Part shown: positions 35,725 to 44,130 of the stretch, piece after piece | How the letters are laid out: the number at the start of each line of letters is the position of its first letter | Position numbering within the stretch: the stretch's first letter is position 1 | Origin: Roseinatronobacter sp. S2 | GTDB taxonomy: Bacteria > Pseudomonadota > Alphaproteobacteria > Rhodobacterales > Rhodobacteraceae | Direction: 5' to 3' | DNA length: 64,000 bases | NCBI RefSeq assembly: GCF_029581395.1 | Contig: NZ_CP121113.1 | Span: 2,848,001 to 2,912,000, forward strand | The notes under the pieces: model-generated | What the model was told of the DNA's origin: nothing | What the model saw: the letters and a program-made list of their open reading frames with translations, nothing else | Database searches by the model: none | Position numbers and translations under genes: made by a program

Positions 35725-36482
35725 GCACGCGGCGACGCGGGGACGACAACCGGAACATCGGGTGGCGTGAAAGCGCGTCAGAGAGGCGCGTAGCGGGCTG
35801 GCGGGTATGTCGAGTCCCAGCGATGAGACTTGCCCAGCGAGCGCCTAGCTCTCTGCGGCGCTTGCGCGATTGCGTGGGACAGCGAGGGCGCGTTGTCAGG
35901 AGCGCGGCGCAGGACCTCGGGCGCGAGGGGTAGTTGCGAATGAGTCGCAGGACCTCGTGTGACCCCTGTCTCGCTTGCAATCCGACGCGGTTTGCAAGGA
36001 TTCCGACCAGGATTGTGCTTTGTTCGCAAGTGGTTGACCAGCTTCCCCCGATCATTGCGCATGATGCGCCGGGAAAGTATGTCAGCAATGTTGACGTATC
36101 TTGCAGAGACAGCGGGGGCGGCAGGGTCGCCCAGGATCACGACGACGCAGGACCCAGAATCCGTCTATCGCGCGCACGCGCGTAGAGCTCTATAAAATGC
36201 CTATTAGATCATAGGGTTGCGCGCACCCTGTCAGAACACCAGCCATCTGGGCCATCTGACCGACTTCCTGTAACCCGATGAAAAGAAACAAGAACCAGGA
36301 CCAGTGCTGCAAATGATGTGGGTTCGCTGCCGAATGAAGCCGTCCAAATTCTTCATCTCTCGCGCGCTATGCAGCACCAACCCAAGGGGCCCCAGGGTCT
36401 CCTCCTGAGGGCGTGGTCGATCTACCGATGTCTGGGAATACCGCGACATTAGCAACCGACCACGACCCTCGCAAGAAGAAAC
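35725..36482. other. 758-bp stretch without a supportable gene
   Basis: No frame here has a convincing start and composition. An AT-rich patch (36187-36215, with TATAAAAT and ATTAGATCATAG) stands out from the GC-rich surroundings and could hold a promoter or an origin. A 74-codon minus frame (36231-36455) lacks a ribosome site. Confidence 0.4.
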
Positions 36483-36986
36483 TTAGGTAGCGTTCTCACG
36501 CCGCTCCCGAACAACCCAGCGCCCCCGCTGATGGACGACGACATGCAGACGACCCGTCCTCTCTGATCGCCGCCCCGCTTCCTCGCAAGCCGCCCGCGCC
36601 CCCGCAGGATCGACGACAACATCCGTCTTGCGGATGACCTTGTTGAGACCCATGCGATGCAGACGCCCCGTGCTCTCGATCAGATCGGCCATGCGCGCGA
36701 AGCGATGCGCGACGGTCAGTGTCTCGGGCTTGTGCCTCCGCACAAAGCCGTCCTTGCATGACAGGCACCTGTCCGTCACCGTCTCACGCGGTGAGTACCT
36801 GGAACACTGCGGGCACTTGCGCCCCGTGAAGTACTGGTCCCGCTTCATCATGCGCGCCATGCGCCGTGTCTCAGGAAGCTTCGCCCATTCCTCGTGCCCG
36901 CACTTCTTGGCTGCGGCCATGCGGGCCGCACGCCTTTCTTTCTCTGCCTGCTCGTTCCAGGCGCGACGCTGCTCAGGAGTTGCCAC
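36483..36986 (-). CDS. Zinc-ribbon protein
   Basis: 167 residues beginning at GTG 36986 after GGAGGGTGGGC. Helical basic N-terminus (TPEQRRAWNEQAEKERRAARMAAAKKCGHEEW), then a four-Cys ribbon CPQCSRYSPRETVTDRCLSC, then a basic helical C-terminus. Family not recognised; likely nucleic-acid binding. It overlaps the stop of the next upstream gene by 14 bp. Confidence 0.65.
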   Translation of the reverse strand: MATPEQRRAWNEQAEKERRAARMAAAKKCGHEEWAKLPETRRMARMMKRDQYFTGRKCPQCSRYSPRETVTDRCLSCKDGFVRRHKPETLTVAHRFARMADLIESTGRLHRMGLNKVIRKTDVVVDPAGARAACEEAGRRSERTGRLHVVVHQRGRWVVRERRENAT

Positions 36987-37320
36987 GCCCACCCTCCAGA
37001 CATATCGGCTCAATCGTCGGGTCGTCGTCGAGCCCATCTCCCTGACCATCGCGGACAGGCATCAGCCACCAGTCGCCCTCGAGGTCTTGCCAGGGGACGT
37101 GCAAGTAGCCTGAGTGCAGCGTCTTGGTATAAGCCGCCTCGAACGCCGCGCGCATCCGTCGCGTGTACTCAGGCGACCGATCCATGGGCTGACAGACGGT
37201 GCAGCGCTTCGAGATGGCCCAGCGAGGCGCGTCGTGTCCGCAGGAGTTGATCCGCCCCGTGTAATACGACGCGATGCCGAGCGCCTTTGCCTCACTTGCG
37301 GTTTTCGGAAGGTTGTTCAT
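36973..37320 (-). CDS. Small Cys-rich hypothetical protein
   Basis: 115 residues. A ribbon-like pair CGHDAPRWAISKRCTVCQ lies near residue 27; the rest is WW-rich and acidic (DLEGDWWLMPVRDGQGDGLDDDP). Overlaps the HTH gene stop by 4 bp (ATGA) and the next gene by 14 bp, so HTH, this gene and the Zn-ribbon gene form one unit downstream of the integrase. Not recognised. Confidence 0.6.
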   Translation of the reverse strand: MNNLPKTASEAKALGIASYYTGRINSCGHDAPRWAISKRCTVCQPMDRSPEYTRRMRAAFEAAYTKTLHSGYLHVPWQDLEGDWWLMPVRDGQGDGLDDDPTIEPICLEGGRGNS

Positions 37321-37553
37321 CCCTGCTTCTCCCGCAGGAACGCGACCAGGTCGTCGCGCAGATAGCGCACGATGCGCGCATTGACCTGCGAGTACTTCGG
37401 GCCCCAGGCGTCTTTGCGCCAGCGATAAAGGGTTTCCGTCGTGACGCCGAGGAACTCGGCGGCCTCTCCTGGGGTCATCACTTCGGGGGCGTTCGCGCGC
37501 AACACGACGGAACGCAGATCGGCCATTTCCTGGCCAAGTTTCTCAAGAGTCAT
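37317..37553 (-). CDS. AlpA/MerR-like HTH protein, probable excisionase or regulator
   Basis: 78 residues with a winged helix of the excisionase type: MTPGEAAEFLGVTTETLYRWRKDAWGPKYSQVNARIVRYLRDDLVAFL. Such proteins bend att DNA and set recombination direction, or activate element genes. Encoded 145 bp downstream of the integrase on the same strand and coupled to two small genes. Confidence 0.85.
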   Translation of the reverse strand: MTLEKLGQEMADLRSVVLRANAPEVMTPGEAAEFLGVTTETLYRWRKDAWGPKYSQVNARIVRYLRDDLVAFLREKQG

Positions 37554-37697
37554 TGGTCATTGCTCCACTAGGGTGTGAAGCCAGATGACCGTGACGCATC
37601 CCGATCCATGGGCGCGCGCAATGCGCGCCGCTCTCGCGTCTACGGCCTCGCGCCTGGTCGGGTCACTATCCCCAGGCGCGGAGGCTGTGATCAAAAG

Positions 37698-38942
37698 TTA
37701 GGCGCGTTTCGATCCCATTTCAACAACATTACTAGGTGATGCTTCGCACCGGATGTCGATCACCCGAGAAATCGCGTTCGCAACGCGGCGCTGACGTTCG
37801 ACAGGCACCTTCCCGTAGTGCCCGAGTGCCTGTGTGTCCCCGTCGGTCAGCCGCTGCCCGCAGAGCCAGCGCAGCACCATTTCGCGCGTATCAACGTCCT
37901 GGGTTGCCTCCGACCACAGGTGGCGCAGGTCGCCCTCGTTCAGATGGACGCCTTCTCGGATCATCAGCCGGTCCAAGGCGTCGAGCGGCCCGCGCTCGCG
38001 CCCCACGATGCGACGCGACGGAAAAACCCAGTCGCTATCGTCGAACCTGATTTCTGACAGCCGCCTGACCATCGCCCATGCACGGTCAGACAGCGCTATA
38101 ACTCGCTTATCCGTTCCCGCGTGTTTGAGGCCATGCCTCACGACAACCGTGCCTGCATCGAGATCAACGTCTGACCATGTCAGGCCGCGCAGCATCGCGC
38201 CGCGCATCCCGGTATGCCAGCGAAGCATCCAGCAGAGGCGGATGTGCTCGTTCTCGACCTGCTCGATGCACGCCCAGCGCTCTTTCCAGGTGACGTCCTC
38301 GGCCATCGCGCGCTTCTGCATCTTCGGGTTGCGGTCAAGCTTGGGGACCAGGTAGGGGAGGCGCCCGTTGATCATGCGCTCCGCGCGCCGCAGCGAGAAG
38401 CCGACGACCAGGTTGAGCTTGTGCGCAGCGAACGGTGCGCGGTCGGCCAAGTCGTCGAGCAGCCTCTGCACCGCCGCATGATCGAGCGCGTCCACCTTGA
38501 GGTCAGCCCAGGTGCTGAGGTACTTGTCGAACGTCGCGCGGTAGCCTTGGGTCGTCTTGTTGTGGATCGGCCCGCCGTATGCCGCGCCGCGCGTCGTGCG
38601 TGTCGTAAGATCGCGCTCGAACGCCTCGCGCAACGTGGGCACCCCTGCACGTTCCTCCGCGCGCTCTGACCGCGTGCGCGCGCGTCCGTCGGTGATGTCC
38701 AGGACGATCTTGCCGATCTGGTTCTTCGCCCAGACGGTGTGGGTGCCCTTCGCGGCCCAGGGGCCGAGTTTGACCTGGCGCGTCTTTTGGGCCGTCGCGT
38801 CCCACCTGACCACATACCAGGTCTTGACCCCTCCAGGGGTGACGCAGAGGCGCAGGCCTTTGACCGAAGGGTCTGAAAACCAGGTCGTCTTGTCGGCCTT
38901 GAGCTTGGCAATTGCCGTGTCGGTGAACTTGATCTGGGGCAT
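37698..38942 (-). CDS. int: Tyrosine recombinase (integrase)
   Basis: 414 residues. Arm-binding DUF4102-like N-terminus (MPQIKFTDTAIAKLKADK...GLRLCVTPGGVKTWYVVRW), core-binding domain ~100-215, catalytic domain from ~220. Catalytic Arg is R247 (TGMRG) and R340 (GDLRH). The usual first His is G337, the usual LGH His aligns with Q363, and the only Tyr available as nucleophile is Y376 (ALGHY), so the active site is atypical. It lies next to the right att site, preceded by AAGGA and a large palindrome. Confidence 0.9.
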   Translation of the reverse strand: MPQIKFTDTAIAKLKADKTTWFSDPSVKGLRLCVTPGGVKTWYVVRWDATAQKTRQVKLGPWAAKGTHTVWAKNQIGKIVLDITDGRARTRSERAEERAGVPTLREAFERDLTTRTTRGAAYGGPIHNKTTQGYRATFDKYLSTWADLKVDALDHAAVQRLLDDLADRAPFAAHKLNLVVGFSLRRAERMINGRLPYLVPKLDRNPKMQKRAMAEDVTWKERWACIEQVENEHIRLCWMLRWHTGMRGAMLRGLTWSDVDLDAGTVVVRHGLKHAGTDKRVIALSDRAWAMVRRLSEIRFDDSDWVFPSRRIVGRERGPLDALDRLMIREGVHLNEGDLRHLWSEATQDVDTREMVLRWLCGQRLTDGDTQALGHYGKVPVERQRRVANAISRVIDIRCEASPSNVVEMGSKRA

Positions 38943-38944
38943 CT

Positions 38945-38982
38945 GTCAGTCCTTGCAATGAGCGTGCTGTTGCAAGACTGAC
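38945..38982. promoter_or_regulatory. Palindrome directly upstream of the integrase
   Basis: GTCAGT-c-CTTGCAA (38945-38958) is mirrored by TTGCAAG-ACTGAC (38970-38982) around 11 bp. It touches the integrase start codon (38940-38942) and contains the same TTGCAAG word as the left end. It could be an operator for int or recombination arm sites. Confidence 0.6.
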
Positions 38983-39057
38983 GATACGATCCAACACCGG
39001 TTAAACCCAACCGAGAATTGTGCAAGCGCCTGATTTTGTTTGGGTTTTTTGGTGAAA

Positions 39058-39077
39058 CCCGCCCGAGTGTTGGCGGG
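39058..39077 (-). terminator. Hairpin between the tRNA-Thr 5' half and int
   Basis: CCCGCC (39058-39063) and GGCGGG (39072-39077) pair around an 8-nt loop. On the minus strand the stem is followed only by GTTTC, so it is a weak terminator candidate. It would stop read-through from the tRNA promoter into int. Confidence 0.4.
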
Positions 39078-39084
39078 ATTCTCG

Positions 39085-39096
39085 CATTACGAATGA
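39085..39096. other. Attachment site, hemY side (att core)
   Basis: Second copy of CATTACGAATGA, identical to 25486-25497, within the 5' half of tRNA-Thr(CGT). Confidence 0.85.
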
Positions 39097-39124
39097 CGTG
39101 CTCTACCAGCTGAGCTACAGCGGC
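39085..39124 (-). tRNA. tRNA-Thr(CGT), 5' half, interrupted
   Basis: Minus strand: acceptor GCCGCTG, TA, D arm GCTCAGCTGGTAGAGC, anticodon stem and loop with CGT. After the anticodon loop the sequence departs from tRNA and becomes element DNA without any T arm or matching acceptor strand. Joined to 25450-25497 through the shared 12 bp it gives a perfect 76-nt tRNA-Thr. Confidence 0.9.
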
Positions 39125-39282
39125 ACCGTGGCGCAGTCTTTAGCACCGGATATTCATGCAGACCAGCCCCAAATTTGTGCATTCATGGCAAAAAATACGG
39201 CTGAAAACATGTTCGACAACCACCCGACTGGTATTTTCCCAATTGCACCCCGGGCGATGGCAGGTTCTGTATTCGTCCGGTA

Positions 39283-40752
39283 TCAGGCAGATTTATGATC
39301 AACAGGCGCGTCGCCTTCGTCATCAATGACAACTTCGCCGGCGACCACAGAATCGCCGTCTTCTGGCGGGCGCGGCAGGCTGCCCACGATCAGCGGCAAC
39401 AGTTCGGTCTGGGTGGCGGATGGGCCAGCGCTGTCGGGCGCATCGCGCCATTCCAGCGTATCGAATGCACCGCAATTGTCGCAAATGGCCTGCCAGCTTG
39501 CATGCACATGCTGGCATTTGGTGCACACCCATTGCGGCCCGCGATTGGCGGTCAGCGCACGCGCCAGCCAGCCGCGCACCACCGCATCATCCGCCCCTTC
39601 GCCACGTTCGACCGCGGCCATGATGGTCAGGGCGCGCAATGTCGGCGCGGTGGTCACCAGATCGCCCAGCGCGCGGCGCGCGGCGGGGAAATCTTCGGCG
39701 GCAATCAGCAATTCGGCTTTCAGCATGCGGGTTTCCGCATGGTCGGGATGCAGGGCCAGCAATTTGCGGAAGCGCTGCACACGCTGAAGCGGTGTTTCAT
39801 CCTTTTCAATCGCGGCAAATGCCGACGCGAGTTCAGGATGCGGCTGCACTTTCCACGCTTTCTTGATGACCTTGGCCGCATAGCTGCCCTTGCCCTGCGC
39901 CACAAGGGCGCGGGCGCCCGCGACAGCGGCGGGAATAAGGTCGGGCGACAGGCGGTTGGCCTCGATCGCGGCTTCGCGGGCGCGCGCCATGTTGTCGCTC
40001 GCGGCCAGTGCATCGGCATTTTGCAAGGCCAGAATGGCATCACGCCTGCGGTAAACATCGCGCGGCAGGTGGCCACTGGATTTCTTGATTTGCAGCGTCT
40101 TGCGCGCGCCTTGCCAGTCTTCGGCATCGGTTTGCAGCTTCAGCAGCGTGTTCTGGGTGGCTTCATGGGCGGGCTGCATGTCCAGCGCCTTTTGTGCCAG
40201 CATGCGCGCCTTTTCGGTGTCGCCTTCGTCCAGTTTCGCGCGGATCAACCCCTGAACCCCGACAAACCGGCTGCGCGTATCCCCCAGAAGGCGTTTGTAA
40301 TGATCTTCGGCAAGGGCGCGGTTTCCCTTCAGCTCTGCGGATTGTGCAATAAGCAGGCTTGTAATGACGGGACGGTTCAGCAGCGCATGCGCTTTTTCCG
40401 CTTTCGCAACGGCGGTTTTGCCATCACCCGACGCCTGCGCCAGAAGGGCCGCCAGCAGCGCATCCAGCCCGCGTTTTTCGCGGTTATGGGCAAGGAAACG
40501 GCGCACGGCGGTTTCATCGCCATTCATAAAGCGCAGCACCGACACCAGAAGGCCCACGAGTTTCAGCCCCAGCCACACCGCCAGCACAAGAAGGGCAAGG
40601 GCAATCACGGCCTGAACCGGACCAAGTTCAAATTCCATATCTACAATACGCAGGCCAACGGTCTGTCCGCTGTCCATCAACTGCCCTGCCCCAAAAGCAA
40701 GGCCGATGACCACGGCCACGAAGGCAAGGATTTTAAAAAGCGTCCAAAACAT
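39283..40752 (-). CDS. hemY: HemY domain / TPR membrane protein
   Basis: 489 residues (alphaproteobacterial 'HemY', not protoporphyrinogen oxidase). Two N-terminal transmembrane helices (~1-60), then tetratricopeptide-like helical repeats (e.g. AEDHYKRLLGDTRSRFVGVQGLIRAKLDEGDTEKARMLAQKAL), and a C-terminal zinc-ribbon-like CTKCQHVHASWQAICDNCG. Follows mic60 and hemD in the standard order, ending the operon. Exact biochemical role in haem or membrane organisation is unknown. Confidence 0.9.
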   Translation of the reverse strand: MFWTLFKILAFVAVVIGLAFGAGQLMDSGQTVGLRIVDMEFELGPVQAVIALALLVLAVWLGLKLVGLLVSVLRFMNGDETAVRRFLAHNREKRGLDALLAALLAQASGDGKTAVAKAEKAHALLNRPVITSLLIAQSAELKGNRALAEDHYKRLLGDTRSRFVGVQGLIRAKLDEGDTEKARMLAQKALDMQPAHEATQNTLLKLQTDAEDWQGARKTLQIKKSSGHLPRDVYRRRDAILALQNADALAASDNMARAREAAIEANRLSPDLIPAAVAGARALVAQGKGSYAAKVIKKAWKVQPHPELASAFAAIEKDETPLQRVQRFRKLLALHPDHAETRMLKAELLIAAEDFPAARRALGDLVTTAPTLRALTIMAAVERGEGADDAVVRGWLARALTANRGPQWVCTKCQHVHASWQAICDNCGAFDTLEWRDAPDSAGPSATQTELLPLIVGSLPRPPEDGDSVVAGEVVIDDEGDAPVDHKSA

Positions 40753-40762
40753 CTTTACGTCC

Positions 40763-42157
40763 TTATTCCTTCGTAATCATCTGGGACAATACATCGGTTT
40801 GCTCAACAGCCTGCACCCGCGCGGTCGCGGCGGAGTGCCAGTCTGACACCGCCGCGCGGCCTGCATCGGGCAATTCGTCCAGCAGCGACAATGCCGCGTC
40901 CAGATCACCGGCGTCCACCGCAACGGCGGCGCGCGACATGATGGCATCAGGGTCGTCGCCCTGCCGCGCCACTGTAGACCGTGCGCCGGTTTGTGCGCGC
41001 AGGAAATTGACCACCCGTTCCCCCGCGCTGTCGACGGGGGCTGCGCCAAGGCTTTCGCGGATGGCCGCGCGCGCAACGTCGGGGAAGCGGTCTTGCAACT
41101 GCTCCAGTGTTGCAATGCCGGTTGCTGCGTTATCCCGCAACACATCGGGGACGTCAAAACCTGCCTGTGCAATGCGGTCTGTCGCATCCGCAAAAGGCTG
41201 GCCTGTTTGCAATGCCGCGCGCAGGCTGTCCAGCCCCGAACGCGCCAGCGCCGCATCGACCGCGTCTTCGGCAGTGGCGACACGGTTTTCCGCCAGATCG
41301 CGCAGATCGGCGAGTTCGGCCTGCATTTGTGCCAGATCCGCTTCCATCTGGTTCTGCGCGTCGCGCAGGGTATCAGTCAGCGCATCAACGCGCCCTTCCA
41401 GTGACGAAAAATCACCGGCTGCCACATCGGGGCGGTCCAGCGCGGCAATGTCTTCGCGCAAATCCGCCAGTTCCGCCTCCAGCGGCGCAAGGTCCGGCGC
41501 GGTTGGCATATCCTGACGCAGTGCGGCAAGATCGGCCTGAAGGGCGGCAAATTCGGCCTGATCAACACCTTGATCCGCCGTAAAAAAATGCATGGTATAC
41601 CCTATGGCGCCAGCAACGATCCCCCCCAGAAGGAACGGAAAGAAACCGATGCCAGCACCTGCCTGCCTGACCGGGGCGGCATCGGGTGTCGTCGCAGTCG
41701 CAGCGACGGGCGCTTCATGTCCTGCGGGCGGTGGCGCAGCATCATCGGGCTGCACGTCTGTGCCCCCCGGCTGAACTTTGGTGTCGGCGTCATCTGTCAC
41801 CGGCGCGGCGGCGTTTTCCGGCAGCGCTTGTGTTTCCGATGTGTCCGTGGTCGCGTCTGGGGCTCCATCGGTGGGCGGTGGGGCATCGGCCAATGCCCCC
41901 TCGACGGGTTTGGATTGTGCGGGGGCGGCGCTGTCATCGGGTTTCGCAGGCGCGGCGCCGTCCGGCTTGGCACGACCTGACGCGGGCTTTGATTGCGCGC
42001 CAGCATCTGGCGTGGCCTTGGCTTTCGGGTCAGGGGCGGCGGTGGCATCAGTGGCTTGGGGCGTTAGGTCATCGCTGGCTGGCTTGGGTTTCCGTGTCCG
42101 GGATGACGTTCCCTTGCTGGTCGTGTTACGCGCCAAAATCCAACCCCCACCTGTCAC
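40763..42157 (-). CDS. Mitofilin/Mic60-like inner membrane protein
   Basis: 464 residues. A ~180-residue Ala/Pro/acidic disordered N-terminal region, one transmembrane helix (IGFFPFLLGGIVAGAIGYTMHFF), a long coiled coil (ADLAALRQDMPTAPDLAPLEAELADLREDI...), and a C-terminal helical mitofilin signature domain. Bacterial Mic60 shapes intracytoplasmic membrane and is found between hemD and hemY in alphaproteobacteria, as here. Start uncertain: GTG at 42157, or TTG at 42136 (LARNTTSKG). Confidence 0.85.
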   Translation of the reverse strand: MTGGGWILARNTTSKGTSSRTRKPKPASDDLTPQATDATAAPDPKAKATPDAGAQSKPASGRAKPDGAAPAKPDDSAAPAQSKPVEGALADAPPPTDGAPDATTDTSETQALPENAAAPVTDDADTKVQPGGTDVQPDDAAPPPAGHEAPVAATATTPDAAPVRQAGAGIGFFPFLLGGIVAGAIGYTMHFFTADQGVDQAEFAALQADLAALRQDMPTAPDLAPLEAELADLREDIAALDRPDVAAGDFSSLEGRVDALTDTLRDAQNQMEADLAQMQAELADLRDLAENRVATAEDAVDAALARSGLDSLRAALQTGQPFADATDRIAQAGFDVPDVLRDNAATGIATLEQLQDRFPDVARAAIRESLGAAPVDSAGERVVNFLRAQTGARSTVARQGDDPDAIMSRAAVAVDAGDLDAALSLLDELPDAGRAAVSDWHSAATARVQAVEQTDVLSQMITKE

Positions 42158-42193
42158 GCAGCCAATGCTGCAACTGCAATTACCATTCTCACC

Positions 42194-42934
42194 TTATCGC
42201 GGCTTTTCACTATCCTCAAGTTCGGCCTGCACCTGCAACACGGCATTCAGCATTGCATCGCCGTCGGGGCGGGTCACGGTCAACACACTGCTGCATTTAC
42301 TGGCATCCACAGCCGCCGCGCAGGCCCGCGAGATGGCGATTACACGCAGCTTGGCAACAATATAGGGCATTTTCTCGAGTTCCACAGAAAACAAATGCGC
42401 CGACCGCGGCGAAAACAGCGGGACAACCACCGTCACAGGGCGCAACAAAAGCGCGCGCGCGGGCGCTGACAATGCGCACGCCTGCTGATGATAGATCACC
42501 AATTCTTGTGCGGGCACGCCCGCCTTGTTCAGCCCCGCAGCCAGCGCCATTGCGGCATGCGCGCCGCGCAGATGCAAGACCGGCGGCACCGGCCCTGCCG
42601 CCAGAATTGCGGCGCGCAACGACACGGCATCGCCCCCCGGTGCCTGCCGGATTTGCGCAAACCCCGCATCCTTTGCGGCCTGCGCCGTGCGTGGACCCAC
42701 GCACCAGACCGGCAAGTCACACCTGCCCCCCAGCGCCCGCCATGCCCCAACCCCGTGACGGGACGTAAACACCAGCGTGCCCGCCCCTGCCACGGCCGAC
42801 ATATCGGGCGTGCAATGGCCGATCTGCATTAACGGGGCGACAACCACAGGCCCCCACCAGCCCGCCCCGGTTGCGGCTTGCGCAAATTCCTGCGCCGCCA
42901 GTTCAGGCCGGGTGAGTAAAAGCGTGGCAGTCAT
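42194..42934 (-). CDS. hemD: Uroporphyrinogen-III synthase
   Basis: 246 residues. Cyclises hydroxymethylbilane to uroporphyrinogen III with ring-D inversion. The family is poorly conserved; supporting sequence is [14 protein letters not shown] at the N-terminus, [44 protein letters not shown] and [14 protein letters not shown]. The gene starts the hemD-mic60-hemY operon; hemC is not next to it. Divergent from tsaD with 92 bp between start codons. Confidence 0.9.
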   Translation of the reverse strand: MTATLLLTRPELAAQEFAQAATGAGWWGPVVVAPLMQIGHCTPDMSAVAGAGTLVFTSRHGVGAWRALGGRCDLPVWCVGPRTAQAAKDAGFAQIRQAPGGDAVSLRAAILAAGPVPPVLHLRGAHAAMALAAGLNKAGVPAQELVIYHQQACALSAPARALLLRPVTVVVPLFSPRSAHLFSVELEKMPYIVAKLRVIAISRACAAAVDASKCSSVLTVTRPDGDAMLNAVLQVQAELEDSEKPR

Positions 42935-43026
42935 CGCGACATATGTCCTTGAAACTGGCTGCGGGATTGTGCGCATCTGCACCAAGTGGTAGCGGGAAAG
43001 CATGCCCCATGGCAACCGGAGCGACA

Positions 43027-44130
43027 ATGACCCCTGACATGCCCTTGACGGTTCTGGGACTTGAAAGCAGTTGCGACGACACCGCCGCAGCGGTAATTCG
43101 CCATGCACCGCCTGCGCGCGCAGAAATCCTGTCCAATGTCGTTCTGGACCAGACAGACCTGCATGCGGCCTTTGGCGGTGTGGTGCCGGAACTGGCCGCG
43201 CGCGCGCATGCCGAAAAACTGGATCTGGCCGTAGAGGCCGCGCTGGAACAGGCGGCGGTCACACTGGAGGGCGTGGATGCCATCGCGGTCACCGCAGGGC
43301 CGGGGCTGATTGGCGGGGTGCTGTCGGGCGTGATGCTGGCCAAGGGGCTGGCAGCCGCCACCGGCCTGCCGATGATCGGCGTGAACCACCTTGCAGGCCA
43401 CGCGCTGACCCCGCGCCTGACCGACGGGGTGGAATTTCCCTATCTTATGCTGCTGGTATCTGGCGGGCATTGCCAGTTCCTGATCGCACATGCCCCCGAC
43501 CGCTTCACCCGCCTTGGCGGCACCATCGACGACGCCCCGGGAGAGGCATTTGACAAAACCGCCAAATTGCTGGCCCTGCCCCAACCGGGCGGGCCGTCCG
43601 TGCAGGCGCATGCCGCACGCGGCAATCCGGCACGATTTGCCCTGCCCCGCCCGCTGATGGACCGCGATGATTGCAACATGTCGTTTTCGGGCCTGAAGAC
43701 CGCTGTGCTGCGCACCCGTGACACTTTGATTGCCGAACATGGGGGCTTGCGCGCCACTGACCGCGCCGACCTGTGCGCGGGCTTTCAGCAGGCGGTGGCC
43801 GATGTGCTGGTGTCCAAGTCCCGCCGTGCACTGGCGGAATATATGACGCTGCGCCCCGCGATGCCGGTTTTTGCGGTTGCAGGCGGGGTTGCAGCCAATA
43901 CACTGCTGCGCGCAGGGCTGGAAGGGCTGGCGCGGGACATGAGGGTGCAGTTCATCGCGCCGCCACTGGCGCTGTGCACCGATAACGCCGCGATGATCGC
44001 TTGGGCGGGGCTGGAGCGGCTGCGCATGGGCGCACGCGACGACATGACGCTGGCCGCGCGCCCGCGCTGGCCGCTGGACCAAACCGCCGCCCCCATGCTG
44101 GGGTCCGGCAAGAAAGGGGCAAAGGCATGA
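43027..44130 (+). CDS. tsaD: tRNA N6-adenosine threonylcarbamoyltransferase
   Basis: 367 residues, ASKHA fold. Transfers the threonylcarbamoyl group to A37 of ANN-decoding tRNAs with TsaB and TsaE. Signatures: [15 protein letters not shown] at the start, metal-binding [15 protein letters not shown], and [16 protein letters not shown] took the ATG at 43027 ([11 protein letters not shown]) preceded by CCGGAG; earlier in-frame starts would add an unconserved tail. tRNA-Thr is among its substrates. Confidence 0.95.
   Translation: MTPDMPLTVLGLESSCDDTAAAVIRHAPPARAEILSNVVLDQTDLHAAFGGVVPELAARAHAEKLDLAVEAALEQAAVTLEGVDAIAVTAGPGLIGGVLSGVMLAKGLAAATGLPMIGVNHLAGHALTPRLTDGVEFPYLMLLVSGGHCQFLIAHAPDRFTRLGGTIDDAPGEAFDKTAKLLALPQPGGPSVQAHAARGNPARFALPRPLMDRDDCNMSFSGLKTAVLRTRDTLIAEHGGLRATDRADLCAGFQQAVADVLVSKSRRALAEYMTLRPAMPVFAVAGGVAANTLLRAGLEGLARDMRVQFIAPPLALCTDNAAMIAWAGLERLRMGARDDMTLAARPRWPLDQTAAPMLGSGKKGAKA

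Larger units (their letters stand above)
25486..39096. mobile_element. Integrated phage-satellite-like element in tRNA-Thr(CGT)
   Basis: About 13.6 kb bounded by 12-bp direct repeats that are the anticodon-arm sequence of the split tRNA-Thr. Contents: integrase next to the right end, AlpA-like HTH, Zn-ribbon proteins, HNH protein, portal, terminase subunits, small unknown genes, a Panacea-type antitoxin pair and a complete tRNA-Thr(CGT). No major capsid, protease, tail, lysis or replication initiator gene is recognisable. It is either a satellite that borrows capsids or a prophage reduced by deletion. Confidence 0.85.

Noticed and set aside
35564..36088. 174-codon minus-strand frame upstream of the HNH gene
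   Set aside because: Composition is Arg/Ser/Pro-rich as in out-of-frame GC-rich DNA, it overlaps the HNH gene start, and has no ribosome site or family resemblance.
36231..36455. 74-codon minus frame in the element's gene-poor gap
   Set aside because: No ribosome site, no neighbours in register, and no recognisable sequence; too weak to list as a gene.
39058..39077. Possible substitute T arm after the tRNA-Thr 5' half
   Set aside because: The hairpin CCCGCC/GGCGGG lacks a TTCGA loop and no matching acceptor strand follows, so it cannot complete the tRNA.
39295..40776. 493-codon plus-strand frame opposite hemY
   Set aside because: Antisense shadow; hemY on the other strand has clear TPR and membrane features.
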